Shown: positions 27,666-37,043 of the stretch, one piece after another | How positions within the stretch are numbered: the stretch's first letter is position 1 | How the letters are laid out: each line of letters starts with the position of its first letter | Source: Chthonomonadaceae bacterium | Lineage (GTDB): Bacteria > Armatimonadota > Chthonomonadetes > Chthonomonadales > Chthonomonadaceae | Direction: 5' to 3' | NCBI GenBank assembly: GCA_027459665.1 | Contig: DAIDHN010000004.1 | Coordinates: 29,068 to 93,067, forward strand | DNA: 64,000 nt | The notes under the pieces: model-generated | What the model was told of the DNA's origin: nothing | The model's input: the letters and a program-made list of their open reading frames with translations, nothing else | Database searches by the model: none | Translations under genes and position numbers: made by a program

Positions 27666-28622
27666 TTATGCACGCTTTTCGTTACCTGCCGTGACAGCAG
27701 CTGCAGGGGCAATCAATGCACCCAACACCCCGTTTACAAATCTTCCTGATTCTGCAGTGCTGTATTTTTTTGCCAGTTCTACCGCCTCATTCACCGCTAC
27801 TGCCTGCGGCACATCTGCTGCATTCTGCAATTCCCACAGCGCAATGCGCAGTATATTGCGGTCTACCAAAGCCTGGCGCTCCAGCGGCCAGCCAGAGGCA
27901 ACGCCGCTTATGTCTGCATCCAGCTGCTCTTTATGGTCTTCCACACCCTGTATCAGCAGAAGGCAGTAAGAGGCTGTGGTCAGCCAGTCCTGCACATTTT
28001 GGCGCACCATCTCTGCTGCCTGTTTCCAGGCGTTTTGTGTTTGCAGCATGCAGCTGCTGCGCATCTCCAGCAGTTTTTCGGCCTGGGCTGGCAGGCAGGC
28101 TTCTTTTGCCTCTTTCACAAACTTGCGCGCCTCTGCACGCTGAGCCGGGGTAAACAGCTCTTGCAGGGCAGGGCGTGCCTCAATGAGAAGACGCAGAATG
28201 TTCGTTTGCGGCTGCTCTTCCAGCGCCTGAAAAGACCGCAGCAGGGCCTGTTCAGAAACCAGTGCAGGCAAACCTGGTGTTTGTACGGCGGCAGGAAAAG
28301 CGGTTGCAAGGCTTTTGTTTGTTCTGTACTCCTGCCAGTAAGCCATTTCCTGCACCAGTTTGCCGGCAGCCTCTGCCAGCACCTGCACAGTTTCGGTATC
28401 CTGCACTGGCAGCAGAGGGGCAATGTGCAGTGTAAACCACTCCAAAGCGATTTCTTCGCGCAGCGACCCGCTTGCACGCCGCGACCCGCGCATCACAAAT
28501 TCACGACGCAGGCGGTCCATGGCTGGTTCGAGAGCATAGTGCAGGTCCTCGTGATTGATTTCGCGCTGATACAATATTTTGATGGCCCATTCGCGGGCAA
28601 GAGTTCGCAAACTGATTGACAT
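27666..28622 (-). CDS. nusB: NusB-family transcription antitermination protein with large insertion
   Basis: NusB binds boxA RNA with ribosomal protein S10 and supports antitermination of rRNA transcription. The C-terminal 100 residues are clearly NusB (LLIQGVEDHKEQLD, ALVDRNILRIALWEL, VPQAVAVNEAVELAKKYSTAESGRFVNGVLGAL). The start LAREWAIKILYQREIN matches NusB helix 1. Between them lie about 170 extra, mostly helical residues (about 33-205). The protein is therefore 318 residues, against the usual 130-160. The start at 28622 is preferred because NusB homology begins there. Upstream in-frame codons run into the divergent promoter region. The Shine-Dalgarno (AGGA) is somewhat distant. Confidence 0.82.
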   Translation of the reverse strand: MSISLRTLAREWAIKILYQREINHEDLHYALEPAMDRLRREFVMRGSRRASGSLREEIALEWFTLHIAPLLPVQDTETVQVLAEAAGKLVQEMAYWQEYRTNKSLATAFPAAVQTPGLPALVSEQALLRSFQALEEQPQTNILRLLIEARPALQELFTPAQRAEARKFVKEAKEACLPAQAEKLLEMRSSCMLQTQNAWKQAAEMVRQNVQDWLTTASYCLLLIQGVEDHKEQLDADISGVASGWPLERQALVDRNILRIALWELQNAADVPQAVAVNEAVELAKKYSTAESGRFVNGVLGALIAPAAAVTAGNEKRA

Positions 28623-28694
28623 ATTGAGTATGGTATCCTGAAATACTTGTCTAGAGCAGGCTTCCCTGTGAGAGGGTATACTAATAGTGTAGCA

Positions 28695-28718
28695 AGTAGA
28701 GTGCATATTTGCTCTACT
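28695..28718. promoter_or_regulatory. Inverted repeat between divergent nusB and glycosyltransferase genes
   Basis: AGTAGAG (28695-28701) and CTCTACT (28712-28718) form a perfect 7-bp inverted repeat with a 10-base spacer in the divergent intergenic region. A -10-like TATACT lies at 28676-28681. It could be an operator. No regulator is adjacent. Confidence 0.35.
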
Positions 28719-28770
28719 ATTGTACACCACAGCGGCAGATTGCCCTGTTTTTCTGGAGAAACAAACCTCT

Positions 28771-29526
28771 ATGACAACCCGGATGCGGCCTCCGTCACCC
28801 GATGCAGTACCCATACTGGGTGTAAAAGTACACTGTATTGAGATGGATTCTGCATTGCAGCGGCTAAACGAATTTATAGAACAGCGAATGCCGCGTCATA
28901 TAGTTACCGCAGATGCCTCTATGCTTGTGATGGCGCGTGAAGATGCAGAACTGCGCAGCATTATAGAGCATGCCGCTCTGGTCACCCCCGACAGCTATGG
29001 CATTCTGTGGGCAGCTCACCGCCTGCGGGCGCCCATGCGCGAAAGGGTTTCGGGGGTAGATATTGTAGAACATCTCTGTGCGCTTTCGCCTCAAAAAGGG
29101 TACCGTATCTTTTTCTTTGGCGCAGCGCCCGGAGTGGCTGAACTGGCTGCCGAGCGCATGCGCACCCTTTATCCTGGCGCGTCGATTGTAGGTACTCGCT
29201 GCGGCTTTTTCACCCCCGAAGAGCTGCCCGCCATTTTGCAGGAGATACGCGCTGCCCAGCCACACGTGCTTTGCGTGGCAATGGGCATACCCAAACAGGA
29301 AAAATGGATTGCAGCTCACATGGCCGAACTGCAGGTGCCTGTTTCTATAGGGGTGGGAGGCACACTAGACGTACTGAGCGGAACCGTGCGCCGCGCGCCG
29401 CGCCTGTTTCAGAAGCTTCGGCTTGAGTGGCTCTGGAGGCTGCTTTCCAACCCCAAAAAAATCGGCAAAGTGCTGCTGCTGCCGCGCTTTGTGGCACTGG
29501 TGCTGAAAGAAGGGACGGCAGCATGA
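28771..29526 (+). CDS. WecG/TagA/CpsF-family glycosyltransferase
   Basis: A 251-residue enzyme of the WecG/TagA/CpsF family, which transfers an N-acetylmannosamine-type sugar from a UDP donor to a lipid-linked acceptor at the inner face of the membrane. Visible motifs are TADASMLVMAREDxELRxII, VTPDSYGILWAAH, FFFGAAPGVAELAAERM, VAMGIPKQEKWIAAHM and the C-terminal GVGGTLDVLSGTVRRAPR. ATG at 28771 has GGAG upstream at a somewhat long spacing. Its stop overlaps the start of the next gene (ATGA), so the two are translationally coupled. No other polysaccharide genes are nearby, so the acceptor is unknown. Confidence 0.9.
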   Translation: MTTRMRPPSPDAVPILGVKVHCIEMDSALQRLNEFIEQRMPRHIVTADASMLVMAREDAELRSIIEHAALVTPDSYGILWAAHRLRAPMRERVSGVDIVEHLCALSPQKGYRIFFFGAAPGVAELAAERMRTLYPGASIVGTRCGFFTPEELPAILQEIRAAQPHVLCVAMGIPKQEKWIAAHMAELQVPVSIGVGGTLDVLSGTVRRAPRLFQKLRLEWLWRLLSNPKKIGKVLLLPRFVALVLKEGTAA

Positions 29527-31106
29527 AACCAGGAGTGGTTGCGCTGGTGGGAGCCGGGCCAGGCGACCCTGGGCTGATTACCGTGCGGGGCAGAGAACTG
29601 CTGCAGCGGGCGGACGTGATTGTGTACGACAGACTTGCTCACCCATTTTTGCTTTCATATGCCCGGCCAGAGGCCGAAAAAGTGTATGTGGGCAAGGCCA
29701 GCGCGCACCATGCCATGCGACAGGAAGAGATAAACCAGCTGCTGGTAGAACGCGCCCTCAAGGGGCTGCAGGTGGTGAGGCTCAAAGGCGGCGACCCGCT
29801 TGTATTTGGGCGGGGCGGAGAAGAAGCGCAGGCATGCAGGGAGGCAGGGGTTTTTTTTGAGATTGTGCCCGGCGTAACTTCTGCTATTGCCGCCCCTGCC
29901 TATGCAGGCATTGCGGTTACTCATCGAGATGCCGCCTCATCGTTTGTGGTAATCACCGGTCACGAGCGAGACGACGCTTCTGCGGCGGGGGCGCGCACGG
30001 CAGGCCGGGCAGAAGGCAGGCGAAACTGGGCTACACTTGCCCATGCAGCAGATACGCTTGTGTTTTTGATGGGGGTAGAGGCGCTGCCGGAAATTACCGC
30101 GCGCCTGCAGGAGCATGGGCGCAGCCCCGATACGCCGGTGGCGCTGGTGCAGTGGGGCACCTGGCCGCGGCAGCGCACTGTAACCGGTACGCTGGCTACT
30201 ATTCAAAATGAAATGAAACGCGCTGGCATTACCCCGCCTGCAGTGTGCGTAGTGGGAGAAGTGGTGAAACTGCGCGAAGAGCTGCGCTGGTTTGATACAC
30301 CGGCACAGCGCCCTCTGCTTGGAAAGCGCATTGCAGTTACCCGCGCACGAGAACAGGCCAGCTCTTTTGCTGCTGCACTGCAGGAACTGGGGGCCGAAAC
30401 ACTTCTGTTTCCGGTGATACGCATTGAGCCAATAGAGCAAAACCAGCAGCTGCGTGAGGCACTGCTGCTGCTGCCCCAAACGGCATGGGTGGTGTTTACC
30501 AGCGTGAATGCCGTTGAACCGGTGGCCAGGCAGCTGCACAGCCTGGGCTGGGATGCCCGTGCATTTCACAACGTGCGTATTGCCGCCATTGGCCCGGCTA
30601 CCGCCGAAGCTGTATTGAAAGGGCTGGGCCTGCGGGCAGATTTTATGCCAGATGAGGCTGTGGCAGAAGCAATGGCGGCACAATGGCCAGAGGAAGACCT
30701 GCGCGGAAAACATGTGCTGCTGCCCCGCGCCGCAGAAGCGCGCGATGTACTGCCCGATGCCCTCAAGGCAAAGGGCGCGATGGTGAATGTGGTAAACGCC
30801 TACCGCACAGTAAACGAAGAAGAGGCCAGTGCAGAATTTATGGCGGCTTTGCAGCAGGGCAGCATAGATGCCATTACATTTACAGCCTCTTCTACGGTAC
30901 ACAATTTTGTGCGAAGCGTGGCAGGCGCCGACACTGCACGGCTTGCAAGTTTGCTGCAAAACATTGTGCTTGCCGCCATTGGGCCGGTAACAGCCGCTGC
31001 GCTGCAGCAGTATGGCCTGCAACCGGCGGTTGTAGCGCCCGTACATACTATCCCCGGTTTGCTTGAGGCTTTGCTGCAGCATTATGCCCCAAGTGCAAGC
31101 GCATAA
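29523..31106 (+). CDS. cobA/hemD: Uroporphyrinogen-III C-methyltransferase / uroporphyrinogen-III synthase fusion
   Basis: A 527-residue bifunctional tetrapyrrole enzyme. Residues 1-255 are SUMT, which methylates uroporphyrinogen III to precorrin-2. The motifs are VGAGPGDPGLITVRG, VIVYDRLAHP, VRLKGGDPLVFGRGGEEA and VPGVTSAIAAPAYAGIAVTHR. Residues about 270-527 are uroporphyrinogen-III synthase (GKRIAVTRAREQASSF, WVVFTSVNAVEPV, AAIGPATAEAV, ITFTASSTVHNFV). The fusion supplies the branch point to heme, siroheme and cobalamin. That fits with HemQ (heme) and QueG (cobalamin-dependent) elsewhere in the window. ATG at 29523 overlaps the preceding stop by four bases, with GAAGGGA upstream. No other tetrapyrrole genes adjoin it. 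Confidence 0.95.
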   Translation: MKPGVVALVGAGPGDPGLITVRGRELLQRADVIVYDRLAHPFLLSYARPEAEKVYVGKASAHHAMRQEEINQLLVERALKGLQVVRLKGGDPLVFGRGGEEAQACREAGVFFEIVPGVTSAIAAPAYAGIAVTHRDAASSFVVITGHERDDASAAGARTAGRAEGRRNWATLAHAADTLVFLMGVEALPEITARLQEHGRSPDTPVALVQWGTWPRQRTVTGTLATIQNEMKRAGITPPAVCVVGEVVKLREELRWFDTPAQRPLLGKRIAVTRAREQASSFAAALQELGAETLLFPVIRIEPIEQNQQLREALLLLPQTAWVVFTSVNAVEPVARQLHSLGWDARAFHNVRIAAIGPATAEAVLKGLGLRADFMPDEAVAEAMAAQWPEEDLRGKHVLLPRAAEARDVLPDALKAKGAMVNVVNAYRTVNEEEASAEFMAALQQGSIDAITFTASSTVHNFVRSVAGADTARLASLLQNIVLAAIGPVTAAALQQYGLQPAVVAPVHTIPGLLEALLQHYAPSASA

Positions 31107-31308
31107 GCCGCAACAAACTTTAGAAAACCTGCCCTGCTGCATTTTTCTGTAAAGGCGCATACAGTTCTAGAAACAACCGCACATGCAATTCTCCCGGTTT
31201 TGAATGCTACAATAATCTAATATAAAATAACCTGCAGATTAGGTGAAACTAATTATTTTCGACTTGAAATAAGCCCAAAATGCTTTTGGGGAACAAGGTG
31301 CAATACAA

Positions 31309-34300
31309 ATGAACGAAAAAAACAGAACTCACCATTCCCTCGATGGAAAAAGCAATGCAAAACCTGAAGGCGGCGACAGCGCAGACCGGCACAGTTTGTA
31401 TAAAAAAATTTTTGATGCTATTCCTGAACCTGTATGGCTGTACGACCTGGAAACCCTGCGTTTTCTTGAAGTAAACCATGCTGCAGTGCAGCGGTACGGC
31501 TACACGCGTGAAGAGTTTCTTTCTCTTACTATTGAAGACATACGCCCTGTTGAAGATATACCCATACTGCACAAATCGCTTCAGCAAGTATCCGATGGAG
31601 CGTTCTACGCGGGGCATGTGCGGCACCTTACCAAAACCGGGCAGATTTTGCAGGTAGACATTACCTCGTATGGCATGCAATACATGGGCAAGCTGGCGCG
31701 CGTAAGCATTGCAAGAGATATTACCGACAGAATTGCCGATCAGACAGCGCTGGCTGCGGTGCAGCAGCAGAACCTGAGAATACTAGATGCAATGGGCGAG
31801 GGGGTGCATGGTCTGGACAGGGAAGGAAAAGTGATTTTTGAGAACCCTGCCGCTATTGCAATTCTTGGCTGGGAAGCCGGGGAACTCAGGGGCAGTGTAG
31901 GGCACCAGCACATACACCACCACCATTCAAACGGCAGAGAATACCTTCTGCAGGAATGCCCCATACACAATACCCTTGCCGATGGCAAAGTGCGCCGTGT
32001 TGAGGAAGACTGGTTTTTTAGAAAAGACGGCAGCGGTTTTCCGGTGGAATATGTATGCACCCCGGTTCTGGATGAAAAAGAGGCAGTGCAGGGTGTGGTT
32101 GTGGTGTTTCGAGATGTATCGCAGCAGCGGCTTGCTGCACGACTGCAGGCGCTGGAGACACGACTGCTGGAGGCGGTTTCTTTGGGAAAGCCCATTGGCG
32201 AGATTATTGAAGCAAGCGCCAGGGGCATGGCAGAGGTGATACCAGACGCTCTTTCTTCTATACATTTGCTTGATGAAGAAGGTCTGCGTATACGCAATGC
32301 AGCATATGCTGGGCTGCCTGAAGAATACATACTCGCCATTGAAGGCAAGGAAATTGGCCCCACTGCCGGTTCATGCGGCACTGCTGTCTACCGTAAAAAC
32401 ATGGTGGTAGTAGAAGACATTGCTGCCAGCCCGCTCTGGGAAGAGTATCGCGAGGCAGCGCTGAAATATGGTTTGCGGGCCTGCTGGTCTGTGCCCATTA
32501 TGCTGAATAAAAGTGTAGCAGCTACTTTTGCCGTGTATTATAAGCAGCCGCGCAGCCCCAGAGAAGAAGAATTGGAAGCAGTGCAGCGCATGGCCTATTT
32601 AATGGGCATAGCCCTGGAGCGCGACAGAAAAGAGAAAGAACTGCAGGAAAGCGAAGCCAGATTCCGCAGAATTTTCCTTCATGCTGCAACAGGAATTGCA
32701 GTGATTTCTCCCAGCAACCGATTTTTGCAGGTGAATATGCCCTATTGTGCCATGCTTGGGTACACAGAGAAAGAGATGCTGCAGAAAGATTTGATGTCTA
32801 TTACTCATGTTGATGACAGGGAAACAAGCAACAAACTGCTGCAGGAGCTGCTGGCTGGCATAAAAGACAGCTATGTGATAGAGAAACGTTATATTCACAA
32901 AAACGGCAGCACAGTGTGGTGCAGGTCAAGCGTTTCTGCAATGAGAGAGCCAGGCGGGCGTATTGTAGCTACTGTACGTGTGGTAGAAGATATTACAGAA
33001 GCCATGCTGGCACAGCAGAAAATAGAGCGGCTCAACAGGGTGTCTGATTTTTTGAGCCAGATCAACAAAGCAATAGTACATCTACGCGACAGGCAGCAAT
33101 TGTTTGAAACAGCATGCGGCATAGCAGTAAAAACCGGTGGGCTTTATTCGGCATGGATTGGTCTGCTGCAAGAGGATGGTTTTATAGTGCCTGCAGCAGA
33201 AGCGGGAGAACTAGCCGGGTATCTTGGAGAAGTGCAAATGTCTTCACTGCCCACAGATATTGGCAATGGCCCTATGGGCAGAGCCATGCGGGAAAGAAAA
33301 TGGATGGTATGCAGCGATATTGCCAACGACCCCAGCTTTGCACCCTGGAGAGAACAGGCGCTGCAAAGAGGGTTTCGCTCATCTGCCGTATTCCCTTTGA
33401 TAGTGGGCGGGCGTATGCTGGGCGGTTTTTCGCTGTATGCAGATACCCCAAACTTTTTTAACCAGGAAGAAACGTCTCTGCTGGAAGAAGTGGCAGCCAA
33501 CCTTGCCCATGCACTGGAATTTTTGGAGCAGGAAGAACGCAGGCACAATGCAGAGACTGCGCTGAGGATAAGTGAGGAAAGATTTAGACTGCTGGCGCGC
33601 GCAACCAACGATGTGGTTTGGGACTGGGATTTGGCTACCGACACCATTTGGTGGACAGATGGCTGGGAAACTGTGCTGGGATACAGTGCGGAAGAGGTAT
33701 CTGCTGCACTCAAGCAATGGAGCAGCGTGGTGCATCCTGAAGATTTGCCCCGTCTGCAGCAGGAAATCAGCCCAACGCTCGAAGGCCGTGCGGAATACTG
33801 GGCTGGTGAATACAGGGTTCTGCGCAGAAACGGCACGTATGCCAGCGTACTAATACGCGGCTACGCAATGCATGATCAGCAAGGCCATACCGTGCGCATG
33901 ATTGGCGGCATGACTGATGTGAGCGAGTACAAGCTTACCCAGGACCTGCTGGCCGAGCAGGCAGCCCTGCTGGATGCCGCTCAGGAAGCAATACTGGTGC
34001 GTGACATGAATTCGCACATAGTGTACTGGAACAAGGGGGCGGAGCGCACTTATGGATGGAGGGCAGAGGAAGTATTAGGCAGCAATGCAGACAACCTGCT
34101 GAAAATGGACGGCATTGCCTGCCAGACCGCACTGGATGCTACTATGGAACAGGGCGAATGGAGCGGAGAACTGCTGCAAACCAGTAAAGCAGGGCAGGTA
34201 ATGAATGTAGACTGCAGATGGACTCTGGTTCGAGATAAAGAGGGGCTGCCCAAGTCGATTCTGGCTATAAACAACGACATTACCGAGCGAAAAAGGCTGG

Positions 34301-35469
34301 AGCAGCAGTTTCTGCGCGCCCAGCGCCTGGAGAGTATTGGCACGCTTGCAGGCGGCATTGCGCATGACCTCAACAACACGCTTACCCCCATTCTTATGTC
34401 GGTAGAGATGCTGCAAATGGCAGAGAACAACGAAGAGCAGTTAAAGCTGCTTTCTACCATAGAAAAAAGCGCGGTGCGAGGCTCTGAAATGGTGAAACAG
34501 GTGCTCACTTTTGCGCGCGGGGTAGAAGGCAGAAGGATACGGGTGGATTTTGCCCAGATAATTCGAGATATTTACCACATTGTGCGTGATACCTTTCCTA
34601 AAAACATTGTGCTGCATTTTCCCCCGCCCCCCCGTGACTTGTGGGTAGTGGAAGGAGATTCTACGCAGCTGCACCAGGTACTGCTCAACCTTTGTGTAAA
34701 CGCCAGGGATGCCATGCAGAATCAGGGTGTGCTTTCTGTTTCTGTAAAAAACTCTGTGCTGGATGCTGCCTATGCCGGTTTGAACCCCGATTTGAAGCCT
34801 GGCCCCTATGTAGTGCTGGAGGTGGAAGATACAGGCAGCGGAATATCGGCTGAAGTGAAAAACCAGATATTTGATCCGTTTTTTACAACCAAAGGGCCGG
34901 GCCAGGGCACCGGGCTTGGTCTTTCTACCACTCTGGCCATTGTTCGCAGCCACGGCGGGTTTATAAATGTGTACAGCGAACTGAAAAAAGGCGCAACTTT
35001 TAAGGTTTATCTGCCTGCTGCAGCTACAGATGAAGGCCATATAGAGCAGGTTTCTGTAGAACAAACCCTTCTGCCACGAGGAAATGGCGAAACCATTCTG
35101 GTGGTAGACGATGAAGAAAACATACGCGATATTGTTCGCAAACACCTAGAACGTTTTGGGTACAAAGTGCTGCTTGCTGCAAATGGCGCAGAAGCGGTTT
35201 CGCTGTATGCTACAAGAAAAGAAGAGATTGCTGTGGTGCTTACAGATATGATGATGCCCATTATGGATGGCCCGGCAACTATTGTAGCCCTCAAAGCGCT
35301 GAACCCGGCTGTACGCATCATCGGTTCCAGCGGGCTTGATGCAAACGGCAGGCTGGCACAGGCTGCCGGCGCGGGTGTGCGATACTTTGTGCCAAAGCCT
35401 TACACGGCAGAACAAGTGCTTCGTACGCTTCATCAGATTATAATGCAGGAAGACGACAGCACTCTCTAA
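31309..35469 (+). CDS. Multi-PAS/GAF hybrid sensor histidine kinase
   Basis: A 1386-residue soluble hybrid kinase without a signal peptide or membrane segments. Order: PAS (about 25-140), PAS (150-275), GAF (290-430), PAS (445-560), GAF (580-745), PAS (755-880), PAS (890-1005). The HisKA dimerisation helix has phospho-acceptor His1019 in AGGIAHDLNNTL. The HATPase has the N-box NLCVNARDAM, DTGSGI and GTGLGLST. A C-terminal receiver has ILVVDDEENI and acceptor Asp1313 in VVLTDMMMP. It probably senses small molecules or redox state through several PAS/GAF pockets. No response regulator or output gene is adjacent, so its partner is elsewhere. ATG at 31309 has AAGGTG at 8 bases. Confidence 0.93.
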   Translation: MNEKNRTHHSLDGKSNAKPEGGDSADRHSLYKKIFDAIPEPVWLYDLETLRFLEVNHAAVQRYGYTREEFLSLTIEDIRPVEDIPILHKSLQQVSDGAFYAGHVRHLTKTGQILQVDITSYGMQYMGKLARVSIARDITDRIADQTALAAVQQQNLRILDAMGEGVHGLDREGKVIFENPAAIAILGWEAGELRGSVGHQHIHHHHSNGREYLLQECPIHNTLADGKVRRVEEDWFFRKDGSGFPVEYVCTPVLDEKEAVQGVVVVFRDVSQQRLAARLQALETRLLEAVSLGKPIGEIIEASARGMAEVIPDALSSIHLLDEEGLRIRNAAYAGLPEEYILAIEGKEIGPTAGSCGTAVYRKNMVVVEDIAASPLWEEYREAALKYGLRACWSVPIMLNKSVAATFAVYYKQPRSPREEELEAVQRMAYLMGIALERDRKEKELQESEARFRRIFLHAATGIAVISPSNRFLQVNMPYCAMLGYTEKEMLQKDLMSITHVDDRETSNKLLQELLAGIKDSYVIEKRYIHKNGSTVWCRSSVSAMREPGGRIVATVRVVEDITEAMLAQQKIERLNRVSDFLSQINKAIVHLRDRQQLFETACGIAVKTGGLYSAWIGLLQEDGFIVPAAEAGELAGYLGEVQMSSLPTDIGNGPMGRAMRERKWMVCSDIANDPSFAPWREQALQRGFRSSAVFPLIVGGRMLGGFSLYADTPNFFNQEETSLLEEVAANLAHALEFLEQEERRHNAETALRISEERFRLLARATNDVVWDWDLATDTIWWTDGWETVLGYSAEEVSAALKQWSSVVHPEDLPRLQQEISPTLEGRAEYWAGEYRVLRRNGTYASVLIRGYAMHDQQGHTVRMIGGMTDVSEYKLTQDLLAEQAALLDAAQEAILVRDMNSHIVYWNKGAERTYGWRAEEVLGSNADNLLKMDGIACQTALDATMEQGEWSGELLQTSKAGQVMNVDCRWTLVRDKEGLPKSILAINNDITERKRLEQQFLRAQRLESIGTLAGGIAHDLNNTLTPILMSVEMLQMAENNEEQLKLLSTIEKSAVRGSEMVKQVLTFARGVEGRRIRVDFAQIIRDIYHIVRDTFPKNIVLHFPPPPRDLWVVEGDSTQLHQVLLNLCVNARDAMQNQGVLSVSVKNSVLDAAYAGLNPDLKPGPYVVLEVEDTGSGISAEVKNQIFDPFFTTKGPGQGTGLGLSTTLAIVRSHGGFINVYSELKKGATFKVYLPAAATDEGHIEQVSVEQTLLPRGNGETILVVDDEENIRDIVRKHLERFGYKVLLAANGAEAVSLYATRKEEIAVVLTDMMMPIMDGPATIVALKALNPAVRIIGSSGLDANGRLAQAAGAGVRYFVPKPYTAEQVLRTLHQIIMQEDDSTL

Positions 35470-35522
35470 CTGGGTGCATCTGCTTGTTTTGCAGGCAGAA
35501 TGCTGCTTGCAGGGGCGGCAGA

Positions 35523-36416
35523 CTACAGATTGCGCTCTATAATATAGCGCGCAATCTGGCGCAGCGGGTCTGCGCGCCTGTCTAGGTCGGCAAGCGCTTC
35601 CTGCGCGCCTTCCACTTCGGCGTGCGCCCTTCTTCGCGATTCTTCCAGCCCAAACAGTTTCGGGTAGGTTGCCTTGTCACGCTCTTCATCGCTGCCTACA
35701 GGCTTGCCCAGCAGAGCCTCATCTCCTGTTACATCCAGAATATCATCTGCAATCTGAAAAGCCAGCCCAATGTGGTCTCCATAAGTGCGCAGCGCGTACA
35801 GCTCCAAATCATTTGCCCCGGCAAGCATGGCTCCAGCCAGCACCGAGCCTGTGAGCAGTGCGCCTGTTTTATGGCGGTGAATGTAGCGCAGTGTGTCTGG
35901 GGTTACTTCTTTTCCCTGCGACTCCATATCCACTACCTGCCCGCCCACCATTCCTCCAAAACCAGATGCATGGGCAATCATGCGCAGGGTTTCAAGCACC
36001 CTGTCTGCCGGCGCGGTGTGAATGTTGAGGGCAATCAGCTCAAAAGCGAAAGCAAGCAGAGCATCGCCTGCCAGCAGCGCCATGGCCTCGCCGTACACCT
36101 TGTGGCTGGTAAGCCTGCCGCGCCGGTAGTCATCGTTGTCCATACAGGGCAGATCGTCGTGTATCAGGCTGAATACGTGAATGCATTCGAGTGCGCATGC
36201 AGTGGGCATAACGGTTTGTGGCGAGGCGCCCACCGCCTCTGCGGCAGCTAGCACCAGGGTGGGACGCAGGCGCTTGCCAGGGGCGAGCACGCTGTAGCGC
36301 ATGGCCTGGTGCAGATTTTCAGGTCTGTCTGATTCAGAAGGCAGGTAATTGTTCAGTGCTTCTTCTATCGCCTGCCTGCGGCTGGCGAGATAGTCTTGCA
36401 ATGTGGTTTCCACCAT
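35523..36416 (-). CDS. ispA: Polyprenyl (geranyl/farnesyl) diphosphate synthase
   Basis: A 297-residue trans-isoprenyl diphosphate synthase of the short-chain type, condensing isopentenyl units for quinones, undecaprenyl phosphate and carotenoids. It has GKRLRPTLVLAAAEAVG, the first Asp-rich motif DDLPCMDNDD with the two-residue insertion typical of bacterial farnesyl synthases, the KTGALLTGSVLAGAML strand and the second motif DDILD followed by GSDEERDKATYPKLFG. ATG at 36416 has CAGGAG upstream. A longer reading to 36485 has no ribosome-binding site. It is third in the ychF-like, pcp, ispA cluster, 22 bp after pcp. Confidence 0.93.
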   Translation of the reverse strand: MVETTLQDYLASRRQAIEEALNNYLPSESDRPENLHQAMRYSVLAPGKRLRPTLVLAAAEAVGASPQTVMPTACALECIHVFSLIHDDLPCMDNDDYRRGRLTSHKVYGEAMALLAGDALLAFAFELIALNIHTAPADRVLETLRMIAHASGFGGMVGGQVVDMESQGKEVTPDTLRYIHRHKTGALLTGSVLAGAMLAGANDLELYALRTYGDHIGLAFQIADDILDVTGDEALLGKPVGSDEERDKATYPKLFGLEESRRRAHAEVEGAQEALADLDRRADPLRQIARYIIERNL

Positions 36417-36438
36417 GCATAATGCTCCTGATGCAAAA

Positions 36439-37029
36439 TTAAAGAGCCTGCAGTACGGTATGCAGTGCTGCAAGCTGCTGCTCAAAAGTAAATACTTTGT
36501 GTTTTACCGGGCTGCTGTGGGTGCTGGCATCTGAAGGCACGTGCAGAAAACCAATGCGTTCTGCCAGCCGTTCACCATGCTGCAGTGCATGGTAAAGCGC
36601 AGCATTGCAAAGAAATTCTCCTGCATTTTGCGAGGCACAGGCAGGGTGATTTTCTCTGTTCAGCGCTTCTGCCAGCGAAGCGGCGTGCAGCGTGGAGGCA
36701 AGCAGGTCGGGGCCGCCCTCACAAAGCTTTTTGGCAGGGGGCGGCAGGCCGTCTGCATCTGGCATATGCCTGGCGCTGTTGCGTGCAACCTCCTCTACCC
36801 GCCATCCGTCGCTTCCCGCTGCTACGCCAAGCAGCAGCGCAACATCAAACGGGCCGCTTTCTACTGCAGCCAGCAGCTGCTGCGGCATTTGCAGCCATGA
36901 AACAGGCAGCACTCTCTGGCAGACAGACCATGAACTTGGGCAGAGAGCGCCTGAGTGCAGCGCAAGCCGCTGAGAAGGGTTGTCTGTTACAGAGCCAAAT
37001 GCCTGAAAACCTGTTACAAGAAGACGCAT
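36439..37029 (-). CDS. pcp: Pyroglutamyl peptidase (pyrrolidone-carboxylate peptidase)
   Basis: A 196-residue cysteine peptidase of family C15, removing N-terminal pyroglutamate from peptides in the cytoplasm. The family pattern is clear: MRLLVTGFQAFGSVTDNPSQ, the Glu-containing VEEVARNSARHMPDADG, the catalytic Cys in SQNAGEFLCNAALYHAL and the catalytic His in IGFLHVP. The Arg in the Glu motif differs slightly from the common VAIN form, but all three catalytic residues are present. ATG at 37029 starts 14 bp after the ychF-like stop, with a weak Shine-Dalgarno. Confidence 0.88.
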   Translation of the reverse strand: MRLLVTGFQAFGSVTDNPSQRLALHSGALCPSSWSVCQRVLPVSWLQMPQQLLAAVESGPFDVALLLGVAAGSDGWRVEEVARNSARHMPDADGLPPPAKKLCEGGPDLLASTLHAASLAEALNRENHPACASQNAGEFLCNAALYHALQHGERLAERIGFLHVPSDASTHSSPVKHKVFTFEQQLAALHTVLQAL

Positions 37030-37043
37030 GCGAGTATACCTGC

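Noticed and set aside
29937..31160. 407-codon open frame on the minus strand opposite cobA/hemD
   Set aside because: It is antisense to a clearly functional fusion enzyme, has no family motifs and is rich in Cys and His as expected for a shadow frame.
31309..35469. His-rich stretch in the second PAS domain as a metal site
   Set aside because: The HHHH...ECPI pattern is a known feature of this PAS subfamily and not specific evidence of metal binding.
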